From Nitrospira japonica (GTDB lineage Bacteria > Nitrospirota > Thermodesulfovibrionia > UBA6902): a stretch of DNA of 64,000 nucleotides. The notes under the pieces are model-generated. The model had not been told where the DNA came from. It searched no databases and was given only the letters and a program-made list of their open reading frames with translations. The stretch spans positions 1 to 64,000 of the forward strand of contig DYJL01000003.1 of NCBI GenBank assembly GCA_020723105.1. The letters are read 5' to 3'. The number at the start of each line of letters is the position of its first letter. The first letter of the stretch is position 1. Made by a program: the position numbers and the translations under genes. Of the stretch, positions 19,443 through 29,112 are shown piece after piece.

Positions 19443-21942
19443 TTACATCACATTTATTTTGAAAATATGTATGCATAACACCATAATGCATAAGCACAGC
19501 CAAGGGACGTACAAAGGTTCTGGATTCATCGTTAAAGGAAAGAACATCCTCAATAGATTTGTTATAGAAATATTCCGCCTTCGCTTTGAACTCACCTTTT
19601 TTATGGTTATCAGCATACTTACAAGCATAGTCAAAGACCGCGCTTTTTCTGATATCATGTGCAGGCCATGTCGAACTCGGAATCTCAACAACATGAAACA
19701 TCTGCTTGTACAGCGCTTCATTTTGCAGCATCCATTCGGCATGATAGAGCAGGCTGGCCTTTGCATAATCATACATTTTATCTCTCTCATTTCTGTTGTT
19801 TTTAATATCAAGATACTTCCCAACAGACTGGAGAAATATGAGATAAAACCATCTGAGCTCCATCTGCTGCTGATTTAACTTATTTATATCATCAGACGGG
19901 CTTATGAACTTTCTGATTATGCTTTCGGCTTTCAGGAGATACTTTCTCTCTTCAGTCAATTCAAACGCATCAATAAGCGTGTTGATAGAGTTGGCCTCGC
20001 CTCTCCCCGGGGCATTAGAGTAATCATTTAACACATGTGATATTTTTTGTTTTGCTTTTCTCAGAATACCCTTAAGACTGATTTCTGTTCTGTCCTTATT
20101 CATAAGCCAGTCTGCAAGTCCGATAACCGCCTCTTTCGCCATAATACTACCCGTCAAATAATAGTAATTGGTCAGGCCGGTCGTATAGCAATGTTCCGGT
20201 GAGGGGCCGCCGCCGTATGATTCCATCCCGTTTAGCCCTATATTCCTTCTGGAATAAGAACGATGCGTAGATGTTTCTGCATGCATAAAATGATCGGTAT
20301 GCCAGAAATGTCCACCATTATATGCGGGCCGGTCTTCTTTCGTATGATAGATGTCTATATCTGTTATATGCCTTGCAAGATCTTCCATAATCTGATACCA
20401 CCTTCTGTCTCCGGTTCGGGCAAACTGCAAAAGACAGCCGTTGATAATATCGTATTGGTTATTGTAATGAGAAACAAAGGGGGATAACATCCCCTTGTAA
20501 AATACGATCTCGTGACTTGCATACACATCTCCGAAATTACGCCATCCGTACTCATCAATCCTTTCTCTGAGTTCGAAAAAGGAATCCGGGCCTTTAATCA
20601 CATTGTCAAGCAGCGCCTGATATGCAGGATTCCGGTCCCTGCATTGCGGCGACATATAACCAAGCGCCATGCTTTCCGCATACCATTCAGGGGTATTTCG
20701 GCAAACAAGAGGTTCATGGACCCAGTCCATATTTACGGGACCGTCAGCATCTGTGTTAAACTGAACGTATATCGTATGAGTTTTCTGTTCTCCTCCCTGC
20801 AATTCAAATAAGTCATCATACTGTCCGGGGAAAACTTTCAACTTTAATATATTTTTGTCAGCCTCAACAGCTTTGGGAAAGTTCTGCCAGAATTCCTGAA
20901 TGGTTGCAGTAATTGATTTCACGCCGGACGTGACAGTTAACACAGGAGTGGCCCTGTGGCCTTCTTCCAGTAAAACATCAGCCGTAATCCTATACCCTCT
21001 GAATTTATTTGCAACCTTCCCTTGTCTGTTTACATGATTAGGGCTATCCCAATGTTCACCGCCGCTTGAATCCTGATAGATTTCAATGTTATGTCCGCGC
21101 AATGCTTTTACTGTTTTATGAATTCCAGGTTTCCAGAAAATGGAAATATCTTTTTCATCAGACAGGGCAAAGTCAAATGAAAGTTCTTTAAAATAGACAG
21201 ACCCCTCATCTCCAAGGTCCCATAAACCTCCGGAATGTTTTGCGGCTTTCGGATTCCGAATGGTGAATTCCATCTTAACCAGGCTCTTGCCAGCGTAAAA
21301 ATGCAGCCTCACAGAAAAATCACAGAAGACCTTATGCGCTGCTGACTTAAAATGACCTTCTGCCCTGATAGAGCTTCTCAGGGCCCCTGCTGTTTCAACG
21401 TGCATGTTCTCAATAGAAGGAATAAGAACGTCCTGATTTTCATCTTTCAGGATAATGCAACTACTACGCACATCAAGAATTTCATCTCCTCTCAGCTTTA
21501 TACTCTTAAAAGGGAGAAATATTTTTTTATCCATGACAAATAAAGCCTTGCCTGTATTGACGGTTATACAGGAGTCGTCATCAGACATCTTAATTCCTTC
21601 ACTATGCACAGGCTTCTCTGATAATGAACTATCAACATGCAGGAAATAACTTAGCGCTGATTTTGCTGAGCCATCAGCCTCGAAATCAAGCAGCAACCAC
21701 TTTATGCTTTGATCTGGCCATACAGCCAGAGTCTCTGCCTGTAATGGTATCGGCTTATTTTTTTTACCAATAAGAGTCAAGGAATTTCTATCCTTTAATA
21801 ACCCCTTAGGAAATGGAATACCCGCAGTAACAGGTTCCCTGAACCGATCAAGGCCCAGGCTCTCTTCTATAATGATCTCTACGGTTTGTTCGTTATTCAG
21901 CTTCATACAAGCTATATCCCACCTGATTAATCCTAGCTTCAA
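19417..21942 (-). CDS. PcRGLX/YetA-like protein (exo-rhamnogalacturonan-lyase-like, RIFT-barrel N-terminus)
   Basis: VTAGIPFPKGLLKDRNSLTLIG...IPLQAETLAVWPDQSIKWLLLDF; likely true start at MKLNNEQ (about 21906). Confidence 0.65.
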   Translation of the reverse strand: MKLGLIRWDIACMKLNNEQTVEIIIEESLGLDRFREPVTAGIPFPKGLLKDRNSLTLIGKKNKPIPLQAETLAVWPDQSIKWLLLDFEADGSAKSALSYFLHVDSSLSEKPVHSEGIKMSDDDSCITVNTGKALFVMDKKIFLPFKSIKLRGDEILDVRSSCIILKDENQDVLIPSIENMHVETAGALRSSIRAEGHFKSAAHKVFCDFSVRLHFYAGKSLVKMEFTIRNPKAAKHSGGLWDLGDEGSVYFKELSFDFALSDEKDISIFWKPGIHKTVKALRGHNIEIYQDSSGGEHWDSPNHVNRQGKVANKFRGYRITADVLLEEGHRATPVLTVTSGVKSITATIQEFWQNFPKAVEADKNILKLKVFPGQYDDLFELQGGEQKTHTIYVQFNTDADGPVNMDWVHEPLVCRNTPEWYAESMALGYMSPQCRDRNPAYQALLDNVIKGPDSFFELRERIDEYGWRNFGDVYASHEIVFYKGMLSPFVSHYNNQYDIINGCLLQFARTGDRRWYQIMEDLARHITDIDIYHTKEDRPAYNGGHFWHTDHFMHAETSTHRSYSRRNIGLNGMESYGGGPSPEHCYTTGLTNYYYLTGSIMAKEAVIGLADWLMNKDRTEISLKGILRKAKQKISHVLNDYSNAPGRGEANSINTLIDAFELTEERKYLLKAESIIRKFISPSDDINKLNQQQMELRWFYLIFLQSVGKYLDIKNNRNERDKMYDYAKASLLYHAEWMLQNEALYKQMFHVVEIPSSTWPAHDIRKSAVFDYACKYADNHKKGEFKAKAEYFYNKSIEDVLSFNDESRTFVRPLAVLMHYGVMHTYFQNKCDVNGGASEKN

Positions 21943-22654
21943 ATTTTTTACTTATGAGCTTAATGTAATATCTGAGAAAAACATCTCTTCGTTGTTTGTT
22001 CCATTTAACAAACGCCTCGGCATTATGATCAGAAAGTATCTCCTGCGTAGTAATATGATTAGGCAGTCCGAGAAAGGAATATATTCTCTCTAAATACATA
22101 TATTGATCTTTAATAAAATCTTCATACTTCAGGACCAAGAGTTTTCTTATGTGCTTTCTGTCAGAGGCAAATGTTTCATGAGCAACCAGCCAATGTTTCA
22201 TAAGAGAATATATGGTCGCTCTGCTGTCTCCCATATACTTCTGCGTTTCGTAAGAAACAGGGATTGGGTGTCTCAATACTATGATGAAATACGAATCAGG
22301 AAATAATGCCTGCAGAAACCTGGTCCTTATTAAATTAGGCGGTGACTGCTCCAGAAGACAGGGTTTCTCCAGATTCCAGTATCTGTACCATCCCACAAAC
22401 AGTTTAGCCCTGTTCTCTTCAGAAACCAGAGGGGATTCTTCCGTAAGGTGCGCCTCAGGACTGAAACCAAACCTGCCGGGCCCGCCGTAGAATTTAGCCG
22501 GTTTATAGACCGACTGGACATGCTGTCCTTCATCCTCATACACGGCATTTTCTTTAAACCCGCTTATTGACGGATGCTCTTTAAGGCAATTGCTGACTAA
22601 GGACTTCCCGCTTCTATGTAATCCTCCAATGAAAATCAGTTTGTGGCTTTGCAT
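21893..22654 (-). CDS. sulfotransferase
   Basis: LIFIGGLHRSGKSLVSNCLKEHPSISGF; FIIVLRHPIPVSYETQKY. Confidence 0.88.
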   Translation of the reverse strand: MQSHKLIFIGGLHRSGKSLVSNCLKEHPSISGFKENAVYEDEGQHVQSVYKPAKFYGGPGRFGFSPEAHLTEESPLVSEENRAKLFVGWYRYWNLEKPCLLEQSPPNLIRTRFLQALFPDSYFIIVLRHPIPVSYETQKYMGDSRATIYSLMKHWLVAHETFASDRKHIRKLLVLKYEDFIKDQYMYLERIYSFLGLPNHITTQEILSDHNAEAFVKWNKQRRDVFLRYYIKLISKKFEARINQVGYSLYEAE

Positions 22655-22682
22655 AAAATCTCTTGATAAGAACAGGGATATA

Positions 22683-24569
22683 TTATTGGTTCAGAATTCT
22701 ATTGGCCCACAGCTCCAGTACAAACAAGCTCCATAAATGTTGTCCCCAGTTTACTGTCCCTTTCTGATGCTCATGCCACATCTTCTCAATAAAGTCGTAA
22801 TTAAAGAAGGCCCTTGAAAATGCACTACGGTGGAATATGCATTCATAAGCCCGGTCTTTCAACTGGTTGCGAAACCATAAATCCAGAGGAATATCGAATC
22901 CCTGCTTGGTTCTTGAGAGGACCTTGTCCGGCAGCCGTGCAGACATAATTCGCTTCAGGATATATTTTCCCTCCTTGCCTTTCAGTTTCAACCCTGAAGG
23001 AATACCAGCAGCATATTCAACCAGCTTTTGATCCAGAAATGGACTGCGCACCTCAAGTGATTGGGCCATGCTCATCCTGTCAACTTTGACAAGCATGCGG
23101 TCCGGCAGGTAAGTCTTGAAGTCAACATACAACACCTTCGAGAGTTCATCTACATGGCCTGTTCTCTTATAGTATTTATCCATTACTGAAAAAGGATGAT
23201 AGCCGTTCAATGACGAAGCAATGTCACTCTTTATGATGCCGCATCGCTCTTCATCATTAAAAACAGACAGGGTATTGAAATGACTCATCTGCTGAGAAGA
23301 GCTTATGTTACCTAAAAAAGTTTTCGCTCTTAATATCTGAGGAATCCACGCAGCCTGAGGATAAATGCTGGATAGCGGACGAATTAGGGAGCGGCGAATC
23401 AATGCAGGGATGAACCTTCTGACACGGTTTTCAAGGACATCGTAATAGTATCTTCTGTACCCGGCAAATATTTCATCCCCACCGTCACCGCTTAATGCAA
23501 CCTTGACGTGTTTCCTTGCCGCCCTGGAGAGATTGAAAGTAGGTATCGCAGAAGCATCTGCAAAAGGCTCATCAAGGTGCCAGACAATATCATCAAGCTG
23601 ATCTACTGCATCGGATTCAACCAGTTCCTCGTAATGTTCGGTTGAGAAACAATCTGCAACAGCTCTTGCATATTCAGACTCGTCAAACTGTTTTTCCCTG
23701 AAACGTATCGAGGTGGTAACAGGCGGGTCTTTCTTTAATTCACTCATCAGGCAGACAATTGTGCTTGAGTCTATGCCGCCGCTTAAAAATGCTCCAAGCG
23801 GCACATCGCTTATTAAACGGCAGTTGACAGATTCTCTCAGGAGGCCGCTCAGCTCATCAGTGTATTGATTTTCGTCATTACCTGAACCATTCCTGAACGA
23901 AAGGTCCCAATATTCTTTTATTGACACACCGTTTGATGTACAGTTTAAAATGTTGCCGGGGCACAATTTGTAAATATTCTTAAAAATAGTTTTAGGAGCA
24001 ATGATACACAGATAAACAAGGTAATCAACCAGGGCCTCAGTTAAAATTTCTCGTGGAATTGTCTTATCCACCAACAGCGATTTCAACTCGGAGGCAAAAA
24101 CAATTCTGCTGCCGTCATCAAAATAATAAAGAGGCTTTTTCCCGACCCGGTCCCTTGCAAGAAGCAATTTCCCTTTTCTGGCATCCCACACCGCAAAGGC
24201 AAACATCCCCCTCAATCTGTCCACACATCTCTCACCCATCTCTTCATACAGATGAACTATGGCTTCTGTATCGGTGTTTGTATAGAAGACATGCCCCCTG
24301 TCTGTCAGTTCTTTTCGGAGCTCGGGAAAATTATAAATCTCACCGTTGAACACAATGCAGATGTCTTTTCTCTCGTTGTAAATAGGCTGACTGCCTCTTT
24401 CGAGATCAATTATGCTTAACCGCCTGTGCCCCAGGCCTATGGCGCCATTCACATAATATCCTGCTCCATCAGGCCCGCGATGTTTCATGGTGGAGGTCAT
24501 ATCCTTCAGAAGCAGTTCATTTACCAGTTTGTTATCTCTGTAATTGTATATGCCGGCAATCCCGCACAT
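22683..24569 (-). CDS. asnB: asparagine synthase (glutamine-hydrolyzing) family, exosortase-system amidotransferase-like
   Basis: MCGIAGIYNYRDN; MKHRGPDGAGYY; SGGIDSSTIVCLM; SGDGGDEIFAGYRRYY. Confidence 0.95.
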   Translation of the reverse strand: MCGIAGIYNYRDNKLVNELLLKDMTSTMKHRGPDGAGYYVNGAIGLGHRRLSIIDLERGSQPIYNERKDICIVFNGEIYNFPELRKELTDRGHVFYTNTDTEAIVHLYEEMGERCVDRLRGMFAFAVWDARKGKLLLARDRVGKKPLYYFDDGSRIVFASELKSLLVDKTIPREILTEALVDYLVYLCIIAPKTIFKNIYKLCPGNILNCTSNGVSIKEYWDLSFRNGSGNDENQYTDELSGLLRESVNCRLISDVPLGAFLSGGIDSSTIVCLMSELKKDPPVTTSIRFREKQFDESEYARAVADCFSTEHYEELVESDAVDQLDDIVWHLDEPFADASAIPTFNLSRAARKHVKVALSGDGGDEIFAGYRRYYYDVLENRVRRFIPALIRRSLIRPLSSIYPQAAWIPQILRAKTFLGNISSSQQMSHFNTLSVFNDEERCGIIKSDIASSLNGYHPFSVMDKYYKRTGHVDELSKVLYVDFKTYLPDRMLVKVDRMSMAQSLEVRSPFLDQKLVEYAAGIPSGLKLKGKEGKYILKRIMSARLPDKVLSRTKQGFDIPLDLWFRNQLKDRAYECIFHRSAFSRAFFNYDFIEKMWHEHQKGTVNWGQHLWSLFVLELWANRILNQ

Positions 24570-25165
24570 TATTGCATCCTCTTCCTGATAACCTTTGCAG
24601 GGTTGCCCGCTGCTATTGAATAATCCTCTACAGCCTTAACAACAACACTTCCCGCACCGATTACGCACTTTTTGCCAACATGATCCATAATAATTGCGCC
24701 GTTTCCAATCCATGTGTCAGCGCCAATGGTAACCTTTTCATAAGTGCCGCCCTGCTCCTGTATCGGCACATCTGTATCATTAAAATTATGCTGCCGCTTG
24801 CCGCTGAGTATGTGGACCCCGCTCCCAAGCGTGACGTGATCCTCAAGCCTGACCGTGCCTAAATTGCAATTCGGCCCTATATATACACCTCTTCCAATTT
24901 CAGAATCTACACGAGAGATTATAGTTCCAAAACATATGGCGCATTCACTATCACAGTACATGAGTGTCAGACGATAAAATTCCTTTCTCATATAGTTACC
25001 CCACTTGCCGGGAATAAGGCTCAAAAACTGCGAACAACTATGAAAGACTCCATTTTTTTCAGAAAATACTGTGGTAAGGAAATACAGCAGATATAAGGGG
25101 AAAACCAATAATCTTGCTGCAAAGTTAAACAGCTTCTTGATATGATTCCTAAGACTGCTCTGCAT
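24569..25165 (-). CDS. hexapeptide-repeat acyltransferase
   Basis: GRGVYIGPNCNLGTVRLEDHVTLGSGVHILSG...VTIGADTWIGNGAIIMDHVGKKCVIGAGSVVVK. Confidence 0.9.
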   Translation of the reverse strand: MQSSLRNHIKKLFNFAARLLVFPLYLLYFLTTVFSEKNGVFHSCSQFLSLIPGKWGNYMRKEFYRLTLMYCDSECAICFGTIISRVDSEIGRGVYIGPNCNLGTVRLEDHVTLGSGVHILSGKRQHNFNDTDVPIQEQGGTYEKVTIGADTWIGNGAIIMDHVGKKCVIGAGSVVVKAVEDYSIAAGNPAKVIRKRMQ

Positions 25166-26270
25166 ATTTTATATATAACTCCTTATACTGACTCATCATT
25201 CTTTCAAAAGAGAACAAGGTTCTGGCCCTCTCTTTTGCGGCATTTCCAAGACGCTTGGCCAAAGATCTATTCTGATAAAGTTCCAGTATCTTCTCTGCCA
25301 TGGCTTTATCATCATTGCTATCTACCAAAAAGCCCGTTACTCCATCTTTTAATATTTCCGGATTACCTCCTACATTAGTAACAACAGCCGGCAACCCCGC
25401 ATTCATGGCCTCAAGCAGTGTAACTGAATGTCCCTCACTTAAGGAGCTTAAAAGGAACAGGTCTGATGCGAGAAATATTCCAGCAACGTTGTCCCTCTGC
25501 CCCAGAAGGCGGACAACGCCGGTAAGGCCGTTTTTTTTAATCTCTCCTGACAGCCTATCATATTCAGGGCCATCGCCGGCAATAATCAATTTACAGTCAG
25601 GCCTGATCCCGGAAACCCTCTTCATCGTCCTGATAAGCATGTCATGATTCTTTATCGGGTCGAGCCGCGCTGCCGTAGCCAGGACAAAATCGTCAGGCGC
25701 TATATTTAACTCCTGCCGCTTTGTTGTACGGTTGACATCTCCTGTTTTAAATACCACCCCATTATAAATAACTTTGATTTTCTCTCGGGGGAAATTATCA
25801 TACCGGGCCATTGCCTCTTTTGTTGCCTCTGCAATAGAGATAATCTCGGATGCAAATCCTGACAGAAAAGGATCGAATAAAACCCTCTTCAATCTCCTCC
25901 GGTCCGGATAAAACCGGCCGTGTTCGGTAAAAATAATACATGGTTTTTTTGAGAAGTTTTTAGCTAATGCGGCATAAAAAAAAGAAGAGTATTGGTGTGC
26001 ATGTATAATATCTATCTTTCTTTCTTTGAGAAACCTCCGAAGCCTGACAATAAGATTCCAGTCAACACCGGGTTTTCTTCCGAGAGAAATAACGCTGAAT
26101 CCATCAGCTTTGAGTTCCTCCCCCAATACCCCAATCCCGTCGAGACAACATATGCTCACATTAAACAAATCACGATCCGTCTGCCTTGCAAAGTCAACAA
26201 CAAGCCTTTCAGCCCCGCCCACTTCGAGAGAGTGTATGATATGAAGTATGTTCTTTCTGTCCACAATCAA
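25149..26270 (-). CDS. glycosyltransferase family 4
   Basis: HIIHSLEVGGAERLVVDFAR; LLSSLSEGHSVTLLEAMNAGLPAVVTNVGGNPEI. Confidence 0.93.
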   Translation of the reverse strand: MIVDRKNILHIIHSLEVGGAERLVVDFARQTDRDLFNVSICCLDGIGVLGEELKADGFSVISLGRKPGVDWNLIVRLRRFLKERKIDIIHAHQYSSFFYAALAKNFSKKPCIIFTEHGRFYPDRRRLKRVLFDPFLSGFASEIISIAEATKEAMARYDNFPREKIKVIYNGVVFKTGDVNRTTKRQELNIAPDDFVLATAARLDPIKNHDMLIRTMKRVSGIRPDCKLIIAGDGPEYDRLSGEIKKNGLTGVVRLLGQRDNVAGIFLASDLFLLSSLSEGHSVTLLEAMNAGLPAVVTNVGGNPEILKDGVTGFLVDSNDDKAMAEKILELYQNRSLAKRLGNAAKERARTLFSFERMMSQYKELYIKYAEQS

Positions 26271-27589
26271 GTCCGTATGTTGCCGGCTTCAGCATATTCA
26301 GGCTGATTGAGTTTCCTTAAATATATGTATCCGTAAGTAGCAATAAAGGCAGAGGACCAGTACAACACCTCAGCATACAAACGATTAATAAAAATGGCTG
26401 CTATAAGATGCGCTACAAAACCTGTTTCTATTGCTATAGCAAGATAATAAGGCTCGTAAAGTTTTTTCTGTATCAATGCCTTTTTTAGCCGCCGCATATA
26501 TCTGATGTTAGACATCAGAAAGGCCATAAATATAATAAGCCCATGGTAGCCATATTCTGAAAGAACCTCGAAATATGTCGAATGTACAGCCCTTGTTTTG
26601 GTAACAGGGCTGAGTGCTGCGCGAGGCAGATATTGAGGACTGAGTTTCTCATACCCCATAGCGCCCACACCGAGCGGATAGTCTCTCAGCATATCAAAGG
26701 TCTTAAACCAGAAATCAATCCTTTCCCGGCCCGTATATCTTTCTGTCTCTTCAGCCTCTTCTGTAATAGTTGACATCCGTTTCCAGAAGATATCATCAGC
26801 CAGGTATACAAAAAGTAAAAATCCCGCAGCAATTCCTACCAAAAGCTGCCTCTTGCTAAATTTAGGAAATGATGGAGCCTTCAACATTAACAGCAGATAG
26901 TAGGACATTGATACCAGCACGGCAAGAAAAGCTCCCCGGCTATTAATCAATATAAGTCCATTTAAGACAAACGCAATAGCCGGCAGAGAACACAGTTTCT
27001 GCCACTTCTTGCCTGTAATGAGATAATGAATAAGCAATGGAACAGCAACTACCAGAACAGCAGAGAGGCCGTTTGCATCCTTGGCATCTGCAGTCCCCAT
27101 TCTTTCAACACGGCCTTCTGTAGTTCGGCCCACATCATATATGATCCATCCAAGATAAAACTGCCCCAGCAGGAACACCCCTACTACCTTTTCAAGCTTC
27201 TGGGGGGTATCGATCACCTTCACAATTATAAAATACAAGGCAACATATTTTATAAATATAATCATGAAATTCTGATGTTCTATCTGATCCACTGCAATAG
27301 GTGATGTCAGGACTATCACAAGGCCCAGTAATATTAACCATTTGCTTTGCGGCACATCGAAAACCCTGCTCTCTGAATATCTTTTGGCCCTCATAAGAAA
27401 GCTGATCATTGTTATGATTCCTATTGAAAAAGCATATCTTAGATCGGGTAAATATTGACCCCACCATCTTCCGGGAGGATGAAGAAAATATTCGATGATA
27501 TAAAGCAGTATCCCATATGATGCGTCAATCAGAAAGGCTGCAGCACAGCCTGCTATAAAAAGCAATATGAAAATTATAGCTGAAAGCAT
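26267..27589 (-). CDS. O-antigen ligase/polymerase-like (O-glycosylation ligase) membrane protein
   Basis: polytopic; NSRGAFLAVLVSMSYYLLL; RTRAVHSTYFEVLSEYGYHGLIIF. Confidence 0.85.
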   Translation of the reverse strand: MLSAIIFILLFIAGCAAAFLIDASYGILLYIIEYFLHPPGRWWGQYLPDLRYAFSIGIITMISFLMRAKRYSESRVFDVPQSKWLILLGLVIVLTSPIAVDQIEHQNFMIIFIKYVALYFIIVKVIDTPQKLEKVVGVFLLGQFYLGWIIYDVGRTTEGRVERMGTADAKDANGLSAVLVVAVPLLIHYLITGKKWQKLCSLPAIAFVLNGLILINSRGAFLAVLVSMSYYLLLMLKAPSFPKFSKRQLLVGIAAGFLLFVYLADDIFWKRMSTITEEAEETERYTGRERIDFWFKTFDMLRDYPLGVGAMGYEKLSPQYLPRAALSPVTKTRAVHSTYFEVLSEYGYHGLIIFMAFLMSNIRYMRRLKKALIQKKLYEPYYLAIAIETGFVAHLIAAIFINRLYAEVLYWSSAFIATYGYIYLRKLNQPEYAEAGNIRT

Positions 27590-27600
27590 ATTATCTAACC

Positions 27601-29112
27601 TTATCCTTTTGAAAAAGCAGTCAATCTGCTAACTATGTTTTTCATATGATAAATGGCAGAAGACCGGTACTCTTCCAAAATGGGATACCTCGGCAAAAAA
27701 ATTATCATTAAATAAACAAGGCCGCCAGCAACAGACAGCAATATAAAATTCGCAGCATTTATTTCAGCAAGAAACAATTTTTCCAATAAAATGATACACG
27801 CCAGCATCCCCAGTGAACCTATAGCAGCAGGCATAATGCTTTCAACCAGTTCGGTCCATTTCACCTCATATTTTTGTCTTGTAATCTGAAACGTCATAAA
27901 AAAAACTATCGCATAGACAAGTAACACTCCAAAAGCTACATATTCAATTCCATTTCTGGCAGCCACAAGGCAGAAGATTATTAAAAGAATATTGCCATAA
28001 CATTCGCGCAATGTTTGTTTAACATAATCTCCTGTACCCATATTCAGACTGGAACATAATCCGCTGAGACTGCTGAATACAAATGCGCCTGAAAGTATTT
28101 TTAATGCTGTAATCATGGGTTCCCATTTATCTCCCAGCAGCACCAGAACGAAATGGTCCCCTAACACAGCCAGGCCGGCATTTAACGGAAACGTTACCAG
28201 GGAAATCAGGGAAAGCGTTTTTTTCAGATATTTTTTGATGGTGTCATTTGATTCAGATTGCAAACGGCTGAAAGAAGAAAACATGACAGAATTTATCTGC
28301 ACCGTAAAGTTGCCTTTCTGTATCGCTACTATCGAGAAAGCCTTTTCATAAAAACCCAGAAACACAGGCCCGAGGAACTTACCGATTATGAATTTATCAG
28401 CATACTCGTTAATCTCCGACGTCTGTACCCTCAGAAAATTCCAGAACCCGAAACTGAACACTTCTTTCATTGCTGCATGATTGTACCTGATCCTTGGTTT
28501 CCATTGAACCTTTATGAGAATATAAAGTGCACTTAATACATATGAGACAATAAAACCATTGACAAGGGCCCAGTATTTATATCCTGACAATGCGAGAAAC
28601 AATGTAATAAAAGATTGCAGCAGGCCTCTGAATAATTCTGTAAGAGCCACCGTTTTGAAATCCAGATGTCTTTTCATCAGAGTCATCGGCACCTGATAAC
28701 AGGTACTGACAACAAAAAGACCTGATGAGACAAGCAAAACGTTTCTCAGCTCAGGCACTGCAAAAAAATCGGCAATCCGGGCCGAGAACAAAACAATGCC
28801 GAAAGTAAATAATAATGAAATAGACAAATTGACAGTAAAGACCGAATTGATATGAGTCTCGGTTATATCTTTTCTCTGTATCAGCGCACGATTAAACCCG
28901 ACACTCGTCAAATTATCCGCATACATTATAACCATCGTGGCCAGACCCATGATACCAAAATCCTTTGGATCCAGCAGCCTTGCAATAATAATGGACGTAA
29001 CAAACCTGACTACCTGAAATACTGTCTTCAGGGAAATATTCCACATCAGACTGGCTTTGATCTTACTGCCTATATCCCGCAAGCTATTCGCCTTTAACCA
29101 TGTAGCTGCCAA
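27601..29112 (-). CDS. lipopolysaccharide/polysaccharide flippase (MOP superfamily, Wzx-like)
   Basis: ARLLDPKDFGIMGLATMVIMYADNLTSVGFNRALIQRKDITETHINSVF; about 12-14 TM helices. Confidence 0.92.
   Translation of the reverse strand: MAATWLKANSLRDIGSKIKASLMWNISLKTVFQVVRFVTSIIIARLLDPKDFGIMGLATMVIMYADNLTSVGFNRALIQRKDITETHINSVFTVNLSISLLFTFGIVLFSARIADFFAVPELRNVLLVSSGLFVVSTCYQVPMTLMKRHLDFKTVALTELFRGLLQSFITLFLALSGYKYWALVNGFIVSYVLSALYILIKVQWKPRIRYNHAAMKEVFSFGFWNFLRVQTSEINEYADKFIIGKFLGPVFLGFYEKAFSIVAIQKGNFTVQINSVMFSSFSRLQSESNDTIKKYLKKTLSLISLVTFPLNAGLAVLGDHFVLVLLGDKWEPMITALKILSGAFVFSSLSGLCSSLNMGTGDYVKQTLRECYGNILLIIFCLVAARNGIEYVAFGVLLVYAIVFFMTFQITRQKYEVKWTELVESIMPAAIGSLGMLACIILLEKLFLAEINAANFILLSVAGGLVYLMIIFLPRYPILEEYRSSAIYHMKNIVSRLTAFSKG

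Noticed and set aside
19443-19823. 126-aa minus-strand ORF
   Set aside because: Nested out of frame in 19417..21942, no independent support.
19312-19878. 188-aa plus-strand ORF
   Set aside because: Antisense to the well-supported GT4 and PcRGLX-like genes; low-complexity translation without domain signal.
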